A stretch of DNA of 12,510 bases from Marinilabiliales bacterium (GTDB lineage Bacteria; Bacteroidota; Bacteroidia; Bacteroidales; F082): the NCBI GenBank assembly GCA_002869465.1, contig PKSW01000142.1, positions 1 through 12,510 on the forward strand. The letters run 5' to 3'. This document shows, in pieces, positions 1 through 7,359 of this stretch (position 1 is its first letter; each line of letters opens with the position of its first letter). The translations under genes and the position numbers were made by a program. Under the pieces are notes generated by a model. It worked only from the letters and a program-made list of their open reading frames with translations, made no database searches and was not told where the DNA came from.

Positions 1-399
1 GATATTTCCAGTCTGAATAGTTCAGCTGAAAATCTGTTGTATTGGGTGCAGGCTGTTGAAAGAGATGGTAATGAATACGGATTTAAAGAAATAAGTCATT
101 CAAACCGTGCTATTGTTATTCCCGAGTCTGATATCTTTTTTCCCAACGCTTTTAAACCGGGAGGTACAGAAGAATTTTTCAAGCCAATTTTCAGGTTCCT
201 TGGCGGCAGCAACTATCTCTTCCAGATTTATAACCGCTGGGGACAACTCATTTATCAGACTACAGATCCATATAGCGGATGGGACGGAACCTATAAGGGA
301 ACATATGTTGCACAGGGCACTTATATTTATAAGTTTCAGTACCTGGATGTTTATGGCGATTCGTTCCATCAACAGGGAACCGTTACTGTAATTTATTAA
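1..399 (+). CDS. C-terminal end of a secreted protein with a type IX secretion (type B) sorting domain; 5' end outside the window
   Basis: This is the last 132 codons of a larger reading frame that is already open at base 1, so the N-terminus and main function are not visible. The first ~40 residues (YWVQAVERDGN, then SNRAIV) resemble the final strands of an Fn3/Ig-like domain. After that comes a domain of the gliding-motility C-terminal type (CHU_C/type B CTD): FFPNAFKPGG, then the hallmark IYNRWGQLIY (encoded from about 226), then GWDGTYKG and GTYIYKFQYLD, ending in GTVTVIY at the stop. Such domains direct a protein through the Bacteroidota type IX secretion system to the surface or medium. 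The usual acidic PNGDGxND loop is replaced by KPGGTEEFF. It ends 91 bases before guaB, which has its own promoter, so it is probably a separate transcription unit. The domain call is firm; the identity of the whole protein is unknown. Confidence 0.88.
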   Translation, partial: DISSLNSSAENLLYWVQAVERDGNEYGFKEISHSNRAIVIPESDIFFPNAFKPGGTEEFFKPIFRFLGGSNYLFQIYNRWGQLIYQTTDPYSGWDGTYKGTYVAQGTYIYKFQYLDVYGDSFHQQGTVTVIY

Positions 400-459
400 A
401 GGATGTTAAATAAGAGCATTACATGGTCATAAGGCATAAAAGGGTATCGATAAATTTGG

Positions 460-467
460 TACTTTTG
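460..467 (+). promoter_or_regulatory. Putative Bacteroidota -7 promoter box for the guaB operon (TACTTTTG)
   Basis: TACTTTTG matches the Bacteroidota -7 consensus TAnnTTTG exactly and sits in the 91-base gap before guaB. Transcription would start near 472-475, giving a leader of under 20 bases. I see no TTTG or TTG at the usual 19-base spacing upstream (437-440 reads TAAA), so the -33 element is absent or degenerate. There is no Shine-Dalgarno sequence before the guaB ATG, as is common in this phylum. Confidence 0.6.
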
Positions 468-490
468 CGCAATTTTAAAACATTCTGATC

Positions 491-1966
491 ATGTCCTTTG
501 ATAGCGAAAAATTTAAAGGTGAAGGCTTAACATATGATGATGTATTGTTGGTGCCGGCCCATTCAAAAGTACTTCCCCGGGAAACCAATTTATCAACGAA
601 GTTTTCGAGAAATATTACGCTAAAGATTCCGGTTATTTCTGCAGCGATGGACACGGTTACCGAATCGAAAATGGCCATTGCCATGGCACAAGAAGGTGGT
701 ATTGGCGTCATGCACAAAAATATGTCGATCGAGCGTCAGGCTAACGAAGTAAAGAAAGTGAAGCGAGCCGAAAACGGCATGATCCTCGACCCAATTACAT
801 TAAGTGTTGAAGCTACTGTTCAGGATGCTTTAAATATTATGAAAGAATACAGCATTGGCGGTATTCCGGTTGTTGATGACAGCAATAAGCTGGTTGGTAT
901 TGTTACAAATCGTGATTTACGTTTTGAAAGAGATCATGACAAAAAGGTGCAACAGGCTATGACCAGGGAGAACCTGATCACTACTACCGAGTTCACTGAC
1001 TTTGAAAAGGCGGCAGATATCCTGCAGGAACATCGGATTGAGAAGTTACCTGTGGTGGATAATGACTTCAAACTGGTGGGTTTGATTACCTATAAAGATA
1101 TTTTAAAAATAGCCACGCATCCCAACAGTTGTAAAGATGAAAAAGGTAGGTTAAGAGTGGCTGCTGCAGTTGGAATCGCTTCAGATACAATGGACAGGGT
1201 TCAAGCATTGGTGAATGCTGGCGTTGATGCTATTGTTGTAGATACGGCACACGGACATTCGCAAGGTGTGCTCGATATGGCTAAAAAAGTTAAAGAAAAA
1301 TACCCTGATGTGGACCTGATCGTTGGGAATATTGCTACTGCCGAAGCAGCACTGGATCTTTTGGCAGTTGGGGCAGATGCCATCAAAGTGGGTATTGGTC
1401 CGGGGTCTATTTGCACAACCCGCGTTATTGCCGGGGTAGGCGTCCCCCAATTATCTGCTATTTATGAAGTTGCGCAAGCTGTAAAAGGTTCAGGAACACC
1501 CATAATTGCTGACGGCGGCATCCGTTACACTGGAGATATTGTAAAGGCTATTGCGGCCGGCGCTGACTCCATTATGGCGGGTTCATTATTCGCAGGTGTG
1601 GATGAATCTCCTGGAGAAACTATTATTTATGATGGTCGTAAATTTAAAACATATCGGGGTATGGGTTCTGTTGAAGCCATGAAAGACGGATCGAAAGACC
1701 GGTATTTTCAGGACGCCGAAGATGATATAAAAAAACTGGTACCCGAAGGCATCGTAGGCCGTGTGCCCTACAAAGGTTCATTGAGTGAAGTAGTGTTACA
1801 AATGGTAGGCGGATTGCGTTCCGGAATGGGATATACAGGCTCTAAAACCATTGCCGACCTTCAAAAAGCTAGATTTATTAAAATTACCGCTGCAGGAGCA
1901 GCAGAAAGCCATCCGCATGATATAACGATTACGCGGGAAGCACCAAATTATAGTAGGAAAAATTAG
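491..1966 (+). CDS. guaB: Inosine-5'-monophosphate dehydrogenase
   Basis: This cytoplasmic enzyme oxidises IMP to XMP with NAD+, the committed step of GMP synthesis. The 491-residue length is normal for the family. PVISAAMDTVTE (47-58) opens the catalytic barrel. Two CBS domains are inserted at about 97-210, with SIGGIPVVDD and RIEKLPVVDN as their conserved strands. The active-site loop is GIGPGSICTTR with catalytic Cys308. DGGIRYTGDIVKAI (341-354) and AGSLFAGVDE (363-372) form the phosphate site, YRGMGS (388-393) follows, and the mobile flap carries Arg404-Tyr405 (DRYF). The ATG at 491 is chosen because it gives the standard N-terminus (FKGEGLTYDDVLLVP) and lies just downstream of a -7 box. 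The next gene starts after only 12 bases, so guaB is probably the first gene of an operon with the envelope foldases. All key residues are present. Confidence 0.97.
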   Translation: MSFDSEKFKGEGLTYDDVLLVPAHSKVLPRETNLSTKFSRNITLKIPVISAAMDTVTESKMAIAMAQEGGIGVMHKNMSIERQANEVKKVKRAENGMILDPITLSVEATVQDALNIMKEYSIGGIPVVDDSNKLVGIVTNRDLRFERDHDKKVQQAMTRENLITTTEFTDFEKAADILQEHRIEKLPVVDNDFKLVGLITYKDILKIATHPNSCKDEKGRLRVAAAVGIASDTMDRVQALVNAGVDAIVVDTAHGHSQGVLDMAKKVKEKYPDVDLIVGNIATAEAALDLLAVGADAIKVGIGPGSICTTRVIAGVGVPQLSAIYEVAQAVKGSGTPIIADGGIRYTGDIVKAIAAGADSIMAGSLFAGVDESPGETIIYDGRKFKTYRGMGSVEAMKDGSKDRYFQDAEDDIKKLVPEGIVGRVPYKGSLSEVVLQMVGGLRSGMGYTGSKTIADLQKARFIKITAAGAAESHPHDITITREAPNYSRKN

Positions 1967-1978
1967 AATAGAATAATA

Positions 1979-4003
1979 ATGAAGATGGAAAAAATGAAGA
2001 AATTATTTGCTTTAGTAACATTGGTATTTATAAGTAATATTGCTATTCAGGCTCAATTTTCACTTGATAATAAAACGCTGGTTACGATTGGCGATGAAAA
2101 AGTGACTGTAGGTGAGTTTATGAAAGTATACAATAAAAACAACTCCCAAACCGGCGCTTATGAGACCAGCACCATTGAAGAATATCTTGATTTATTCATC
2201 AATTTTAAACTCAAGGTAAAAGAAGCTGAAGATTTGAAGATGGATACTTCACAAGTTTTTCAGAAGGAGTTGAATAGTTATCGTGAACAGTTGGCCAAGC
2301 CCTATTTTGTGGATGAAAATGTAAATGAAGCTTTGCTTGAAGAAGCTTATAACAGGATGTTAAAGGATATACGCGCCAGTCATATCCTGGTAATGGTGGA
2401 TGAAAACGCAAGTGCCGAAGATACCTTAGCTGCCTACCTTAAAATCACGGAAGCAAGAAATAAGGTATTGGCCGGAATGGATTTCTCAGAAGCTGCTGTT
2501 GAATTTTCAGAAGACCCTTCGGCAAGAGACCGCGAGGCAATTCCCAATCAACAGGGGTTCAGACCCGGAAATAAAGGTGACCTCGGATATTTCACGGTTT
2601 TCAATATGGTATATCCGTTTGAAACAGCAGCTTATGAAACAGAACTTGAAGAAGTATCACTACCCGTACGTACAAAATTCGGATACCATATTTTAAAAAT
2701 AAATGATATACAAGATGCTATGGGCGTTGTGCAGGTAGCACATATCTTCGTGGCATTAAGGCCTGATGCAAGTACCGAAGATTCAGCGCGTAAAGCTGAA
2801 AAAATAAACAATATAGCTGCCAAAATTAATGAAGGAATGAAGTTTGAAGATGCTGTTATTCAGTATTCCGAAGATAAAGGGTCGGCCAGAAACAAAGGTC
2901 AGCTTTCAAAGTTCACATGCAACAGGGTCGTGCCAGAATTTGTTGAAGCGGTCAATGGGTTGGAAATTGATGAAGTTAGCGAACCGATTCAAACCATGTA
3001 TGGTTTCCACATTATCAAATTGATTGGCCGTGAAACACCTGGAACTTTTGAGGAAGAAGCACCACAGCTCAAAGAAAGAATTGCCAAAGACCAGAGGGCG
3101 CAGAAAAGTGAAGAAGCTGTGATACATAAAATAAAAGCTGAAAATGGCGTGAAAGTTTATGAAAAAGCCAAAGAAGAAATTTTTCAGCTTATTGACACAA
3201 CTGTTTTTCAGGCCAATTTTAAAGCAGATAGCCTGATGAAACTCACGGATCCAATCCTGAAAATCGGTGACACAAAATATTCCCAATATGAGTTCGCAAC
3301 CTATGTTGAAAGAAAACAAATTCAGCAGGATGCAATGAATATGGATATCTATTTGAACAGATTGTTTACCGGTTTTGAAGATGAAATGTGCTTGGATTAT
3401 GAAGATCAGCATTTGGAAGACAATTATCCTGAATTCAAGGATTTGATGAAAGAGTATCACGATGGAATTTTGTTATTTAACCTGACAGATAAAAAAGTTT
3501 GGTCGCAAGCTGTAGTTGATACCACCGGACTCGAAAATTATTTCAGTCAGCATAATGAAGATTATATGTGGGAGAGAAGAGTAGATGCCACTGTATACGA
3601 AATCAGAGATCATGAAATAGTGGAACAGGTTCAGAAGATTATTGAAATGAATGATAGCGATGGTGATATTGCACTTGCGCTTGAAATGGATTCTATTCAA
3701 AAAAAGGTGACAATAAAACCGGGTTATTACGAAAAAGGAAATAACAAATACGTTGATCAGGTAGATTGGGAAAAGGGGCTTTCTGATCAAATCAATTCCG
3801 ACGTTGAAAATTTGGTTGTTTTTGTGAAAATCCGCGAAATTCTTCCGCCAGAACCAAAATCACTTGACGAAGCCAGGGGACTGGCAACAGCTGATTATCA
3901 GTCATATCTGGAAAAAGCATGGATCCAGGAATTAAAAGAGAAATACCCTGTAACAATTAACCAGGATGTGTTGCAAAAGTTACTGAACCAAGAAACCAAA
4001 TAA
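1979..4003 (+). CDS. Periplasmic peptidyl-prolyl isomerase/foldase with two parvulin (PpiC) domains
   Basis: This 674-residue exported protein has an N-terminal signal peptide (Lys-rich start, hydrophobic stretch ~9-24, likely cleavage after IQA-25 before Gln26). A SurA-type N-terminal helical region follows (~35-125). Parvulin domain 1 spans ~131-242: SHILVM with the first His, GDLGYF, and GYHILKI with the second His, so it looks catalytically complete. Parvulin domain 2 spans ~251-350: AHIFVAL and GFHIIKL keep both His residues, but the central motif is GQLSKF rather than GxLGxF. The remaining ~320 residues include a stretch like a second N-terminal-type module (LKIGDTKYSQYEF, ~427-439) and are otherwise unassigned. 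The probable role is prolyl isomerisation or chaperoning of outer-membrane and secreted proteins. ATGs at 1979, 1985 and 1994 all precede the signal peptide and cannot be separated by sequence. The gene sits 12 bases after guaB and 12 before the next foldase-like gene. Confidence 0.9.
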   Translation: MKMEKMKKLFALVTLVFISNIAIQAQFSLDNKTLVTIGDEKVTVGEFMKVYNKNNSQTGAYETSTIEEYLDLFINFKLKVKEAEDLKMDTSQVFQKELNSYREQLAKPYFVDENVNEALLEEAYNRMLKDIRASHILVMVDENASAEDTLAAYLKITEARNKVLAGMDFSEAAVEFSEDPSARDREAIPNQQGFRPGNKGDLGYFTVFNMVYPFETAAYETELEEVSLPVRTKFGYHILKINDIQDAMGVVQVAHIFVALRPDASTEDSARKAEKINNIAAKINEGMKFEDAVIQYSEDKGSARNKGQLSKFTCNRVVPEFVEAVNGLEIDEVSEPIQTMYGFHIIKLIGRETPGTFEEEAPQLKERIAKDQRAQKSEEAVIHKIKAENGVKVYEKAKEEIFQLIDTTVFQANFKADSLMKLTDPILKIGDTKYSQYEFATYVERKQIQQDAMNMDIYLNRLFTGFEDEMCLDYEDQHLEDNYPEFKDLMKEYHDGILLFNLTDKKVWSQAVVDTTGLENYFSQHNEDYMWERRVDATVYEIRDHEIVEQVQKIIEMNDSDGDIALALEMDSIQKKVTIKPGYYEKGNNKYVDQVDWEKGLSDQINSDVENLVVFVKIREILPPEPKSLDEARGLATADYQSYLEKAWIQELKEKYPVTINQDVLQKLLNQETK

Positions 4004-4015
4004 ACTCACAAATCG

Positions 4016-4879
4016 TTGTTTAAAATAATCATAACCGTTGCTATATTACTCCTGTTCCTGTCATTGGATGCTTGCAAGCGTCCTTTGGCAAACAAAGAGG
4101 GAAATGTACTCGCTCGTGTCAACGATGAATATTTATATGGTTCTGATTTAAAAGGGCTTGTGCCTGAAGGAACACCGCCTGCTGATAGTATTGCTTTGGT
4201 AAAAAACTACGTTCGCAATTGGATCAAAACAACACTTTTAATTCAACAAGCTGAATATAATCTGAGTAAACAGCAATTGAACTTTGAACAACAACTCAAC
4301 GATTATAAAAACTCACTCATCATTTTCAGATATGAAAGTGAATGGATCAAACAGAACCTCGATACAATTGTTAGTGATGCAGAAATTGAATCATACTATC
4401 AGCAACATGCTTCCAATTTCGAACTGAAGGAAAATATCGCCAAACTGATGTATATTGTACTTGATAAAGATTCGAAAGATGAAGGGGAATTTGATAAAGC
4501 ATTAAAATTGCCCGATTCGCTAAAGCTTGATCGCCTCGAAAATTTATGCAAAGAGTACGCGAATTCCTTTTACCTGGATACAGCTACCTGGGTAAGGTTT
4601 AACTGGATCGAGGAAAATCTGCCGCTAGAAATGTATAATCCTGAGCAGTATTTAAATAAAAATACTTTCGTTAAAGTAACAGAAGGAGATGATCTCTATC
4701 TCATCAAATTCATGGAATATAAAATAAAAGATGACGTTTCGCCTATCGATTTTGAATACAATCACATCCGGAACATCATCATTAACAAACGTAAAATGCA
4801 TCTGGCTAAAAAACTACGTGATGATATTTACGAAAATGCAATTTTAAACAATGAATTTGAAATATACTACAATGAATAA
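4016..4879 (+). CDS. SurA/PpiC-like periplasmic lipoprotein without a recognisable parvulin domain (TTG start)
   Basis: This 287-residue protein begins with a lipoprotein signal: a hydrophobic stretch at ~3-17, then LDAC with the predicted lipidated Cys20. The mature part starts with an ARVNDEYLYGSDL motif typical of the SurA/PpiC N-terminal fold. A Gln- and Lys-rich helical stretch follows (~60-140), then a region where a parvulin domain would be expected (~140-235). I find neither the HIL nor the GYHI parvulin motif there, so isomerase activity is doubtful; a holdase or adaptor role is an inference. The start is TTG 4016: the only in-frame codons back to the previous gene's stop at 4001-4003 are ACT, CAC, AAA and TCG, and no ATG occurs before the signal peptide. 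Position between two parvulin proteins suggests a shared folding pathway. Automated annotation may call it peptidylprolyl isomerase or hypothetical. Confidence 0.85.
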   Translation: MFKIIITVAILLLFLSLDACKRPLANKEGNVLARVNDEYLYGSDLKGLVPEGTPPADSIALVKNYVRNWIKTTLLIQQAEYNLSKQQLNFEQQLNDYKNSLIIFRYESEWIKQNLDTIVSDAEIESYYQQHASNFELKENIAKLMYIVLDKDSKDEGEFDKALKLPDSLKLDRLENLCKEYANSFYLDTATWVRFNWIEENLPLEMYNPEQYLNKNTFVKVTEGDDLYLIKFMEYKIKDDVSPIDFEYNHIRNIIINKRKMHLAKKLRDDIYENAILNNEFEIYYNE

Positions 4880-4898
4880 TTTCTTTAATAATATATAC

Positions 4899-6260
4899 AT
4901 GCGCTCACTAAAAAGAATATATAAGCATTTTTTGGTATTGCCGCTCGTCCTTTTTACTATCATATCGGTAGCACAGGAAGAGTATGTTGTTGACCAGGTA
5001 GTTGCTGTAGTTGGTAAAAATATTATACTCGAATCGGATATCGAAACCCAATATTTAAGTTTTCGCATGCAGGGAGGAGTCAGTGGTAATGCTAAGGATA
5101 TCAGGTGTGCTATTCTTGAAGATATTTTATACCAGAAGCTCATGGCGTCAGAAGCAGAAGTGGATAGTATTGAAGTAAGCGAAATCCAGGTAGAAGCAGA
5201 ACTTGACAGAAGATTGGGAATGTTTATCAACCAGTTTGGATCACAGGAGAAGATGGAAGAATATTACAATAAAACACTCGTGGAGATCAAACAGGAACTG
5301 TATGAAATTGTCAAAGATCAATTGATCACTCAGCAAGTTCAGAGCGGAATTATTGAAGGGGTTACAGTAACACCCTCCGAAATCAGAAGCTTTTTTCGTT
5401 CACTCCCAAATGATAGTTTACCCATTATAAAAACCGAATATGTAATTGCAGAAATTGTTAAAAATCCACCTATTAGTGTTGAAGAAAGAATACGTGTAAA
5501 AGAGCAACTGCTGGAATTACGAAAAAGAATTCTGCAAGGTGAAAGTTTTTCCACACTTGCCATTTTATACTCTCAAGACCCGGGATCAGCAAAAAAAGGT
5601 GGTGAACTTGGTTTCTACGGAAGAGGTCAGTTATATCCTGAATTCGAAGCTGTAGCTTATAAATTGAATGAAGGTGAAGTGTCTAATGTTGTAGAAACTG
5701 AGGCGGGGTATCATATCATTCAAATGATTGAAAGAAAAGGTGATTATGTAAATGTTAGACATATTCTTCTTGTTCCGCAGGTGTCACCGGAAGATTTGAT
5801 GAAAGCCAGACAAGAATTAGACACGGTAGTCCAACTTATAAGAGCGGATTCAATTAGTTTTGAAGAAGCAGTGCAATTGTACTCAGATGCCGATAATAAA
5901 AATAGTGAAGGTTTACTTATCAATCCATACACCGGAAGTACCAGCTTTGAAGCAGAACAACTGGATGCCCAGGTTTCATTTACTATTGAGAAAATGGAAG
6001 TGGGTGAGATATCAAATCCGGTACCCATGAAAACAGAAGACCAAAAAGATGCCTACAGACTGTTACTACTCAAAGATAAAACGGTTCCCCATAAGGCTAG
6101 CCTGGAGCAGGACTACACCAAATTATCAGAATGGGCACTAATGGACAAACAACAAAAAGTTATTGATAAGTGGATTAATGATAAGGCTAAAAAAACCTAT
6201 ATCAGGATTATCGACCGTTACAAAGATTGTGCGTTTACAAATGAGTGGAATGCCAGATAG
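4899..6260 (+). CDS. surA: SurA-like periplasmic chaperone / peptidyl-prolyl isomerase
   Basis: With the ATG at 4899 this is a 453-residue exported protein. RSLKRIYKHF plus a hydrophobic core forms a signal peptide, probably cleaved near SVAQ (~26). The SurA N-terminal chaperone domain covers ~29-155 (VVDQVVAVVGKNIILESDIE is the family opening). Two parvulin-type domains lie at ~178-280 and ~282-395, followed by a C-terminal helix (KWINDKAKKTYIRI) and the family-typical RYKDCAF end. The first parvulin domain keeps GGELGFYGRG and GYHIIQ but has YVIAEI in place of HIL; the second keeps RHILLV but lacks GYHI and the Gly motif. In-frame ATGs at 4851 and 4872 overlap the upstream gene and would bury the signal peptide, so 4899 is preferred. 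SurA escorts unfolded outer-membrane proteins to the BAM machine. The symbol rests on family resemblance. A 13-base tandem duplication spans the stop codon. Confidence 0.9.
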   Translation: MRSLKRIYKHFLVLPLVLFTIISVAQEEYVVDQVVAVVGKNIILESDIETQYLSFRMQGGVSGNAKDIRCAILEDILYQKLMASEAEVDSIEVSEIQVEAELDRRLGMFINQFGSQEKMEEYYNKTLVEIKQELYEIVKDQLITQQVQSGIIEGVTVTPSEIRSFFRSLPNDSLPIIKTEYVIAEIVKNPPISVEERIRVKEQLLELRKRILQGESFSTLAILYSQDPGSAKKGGELGFYGRGQLYPEFEAVAYKLNEGEVSNVVETEAGYHIIQMIERKGDYVNVRHILLVPQVSPEDLMKARQELDTVVQLIRADSISFEEAVQLYSDADNKNSEGLLINPYTGSTSFEAEQLDAQVSFTIEKMEVGEISNPVPMKTEDQKDAYRLLLLKDKTVPHKASLEQDYTKLSEWALMDKQQKVIDKWINDKAKKTYIRIIDRYKDCAFTNEWNAR

Positions 6261-6272
6261 GAATGCCAGTTA
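6247..6272 (+). repeat. 13-base tandem duplication across the stop codon of the SurA-like gene
   Basis: GGAATGCCAGATA (6247-6259) is followed directly by GGAATGCCAGTTA (6260-6272), matching at 12 of 13 positions. The first copy encodes the last residues of the SurA-like protein, and the TAG stop (6258-6260) falls at the junction. Thirteen is not a multiple of three, so the duplication changes the reading frame. Without one copy the frame would run to TGA 6292-6294, directly before the moxR ATG. Confidence 0.85.
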
Positions 6273-6294
6273 TGAACCAGAAAAAAACTATTGA

Positions 6295-7257
6295 ATGAAA
6301 TATACATCTGATGTAGAAGCCGTAGACGCTTTTGTTGAAAAATATAAAGCCTTAAAAAGTGAAATTGCAAAAGTGATCGTCGGACAGGATGAAATCATAA
6401 AAAATACCCTCATATCTATTTTCAGCCAGGGGCATGTGCTGTTAGTTGGTGTTCCCGGACTGGCAAAAACATTATTGATCAATACCATTGGACAGGCACT
6501 GGGATTGTCATTCAACCGCATTCAATTCACGCCCGACTTGATGCCTTCCGATATTATTGGTACAGAAATTCTGGATGAAAACAGGAAATTCAAATTTATC
6601 AAGGGCCCTGTTTTTGCCAACATCATCCTGGCAGACGAGATTAACCGTACACCACCTAAAACCCAATCTGCATTGCTTGAATCCATGCAGGAAAAAGCGG
6701 TAACAGTTGCGGGTATGTCATACAAACTGGGGCAGCCTTTTTTCGTGTTGGCCACCCAAAATCCAATTGAGCAGGAAGGCACCTATCCTTTGCCTGAAGC
6801 CCAGCTCGATCGTTTTATGTTCAACCTTATACTTGATTATCCATCTTTCGATGAGGAAATGGACGTGGTAAAGCGGACAACAGTGGGCCAGGATGTGGAA
6901 CTTAAAGAGGTGTTGGATGCCGAAAGTATTTTGTTTTTCCAGCAACTCTTGCGAAAAATTCCCGTAGCTGATAACGTGCTGGAATATGCAGTGAAGCTAG
7001 TGACGAAAACCAGGCCCAATACACCGGCAAGTAACGAATGGGCCAATATGTATTTAAATTGGGGTGCAGGGCCGCGTGCTTCGCAATTCCTGATCGTTGG
7101 GGCAAAAACCCATGCAGCTATTTCAGGAAAATACTCACCCGATATTGAAGATGTAAAAGCAGTGGCATTGCCTGTTTTACGGCACCGCATTGTGCGAAAT
7201 TACAAAGCCGAAGCCGAGCGAGTCAGTGTAGACGATATCATCAATAAGTTCTTATAA
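6295..7257 (+). CDS. MoxR-family AAA+ ATPase
   Basis: This 320-residue cytoplasmic AAA+ ATPase is of usual MoxR length. VIVGQDEIIKNTL (28-40) is the N-terminal lead-in. Walker A is GVPGLAKT (52-59), with Lys58 binding phosphate. PSDIIGTE (84-91) follows, Walker B is NIILADEINR (109-118, Asp114/Glu115), and sensor 1 is LATQNP with Asn156. EGTYPLPEAQLDRF (161-174) carries the likely arginine finger Arg173, and the sensor 2 region is GPRASQ (Arg261). The C-terminal lid (~240-320) ends in VDDIINKFL. MoxR proteins are thought to act as chaperones that remodel partners, often VWA-domain proteins encoded nearby; in many Bacteroidota moxR leads a run of DUF58 and VWA (bat) genes. None follows here within the window. 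It is the last gene of the guaB-foldase run, 34 bases after the SurA-like gene. Its substrate cannot be told from the sequence. Confidence 0.93.
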   Translation: MKYTSDVEAVDAFVEKYKALKSEIAKVIVGQDEIIKNTLISIFSQGHVLLVGVPGLAKTLLINTIGQALGLSFNRIQFTPDLMPSDIIGTEILDENRKFKFIKGPVFANIILADEINRTPPKTQSALLESMQEKAVTVAGMSYKLGQPFFVLATQNPIEQEGTYPLPEAQLDRFMFNLILDYPSFDEEMDVVKRTTVGQDVELKEVLDAESILFFQQLLRKIPVADNVLEYAVKLVTKTRPNTPASNEWANMYLNWGAGPRASQFLIVGAKTHAAISGKYSPDIEDVKAVALPVLRHRIVRNYKAEAERVSVDDIINKFL

Positions 7258-7359
7258 CTCTGGTTTATTCTGTATATAAATACTATTAAAGTATAATTTG
7301 ATCACTTCCATATTAATTGGAGTAGAATCCTTATTTTTACATATTCAAAATGCGGGCAC

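Noticed and set aside
2906..3460. A 184-codon open frame on the minus strand inside the two-parvulin gene
   Set aside because: It lies wholly opposite a well-supported exported foldase. Its product is rich in Phe, Ile and His as expected from antisense reading of a Glu/Lys-rich protein, and it has no recognisable domain.
4851..4898. Upstream ATGs (4851, 4872) for the SurA-like gene
   Set aside because: They overlap the preceding gene and put 9-16 extra polar residues before the signal peptide. ATG 4899 gives a normal exported N-terminus 19 bases after the previous stop.
7280..7294. ATACT / AGTAT hairpin as a terminator after moxR
   Set aside because: The stem is only five AT-rich pairs and no real T-run follows. 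It is too weak to call in such AT-rich DNA.
7297..7339. Promoter elements before the adaptor gene (TTTG 7297-7300; TATTTTTA 7332-7339)
   Set aside because: The -7-like box misses the final G, and the TTTG is 31 bases from it rather than about 19. A promoter probably exists here, but I cannot place it.
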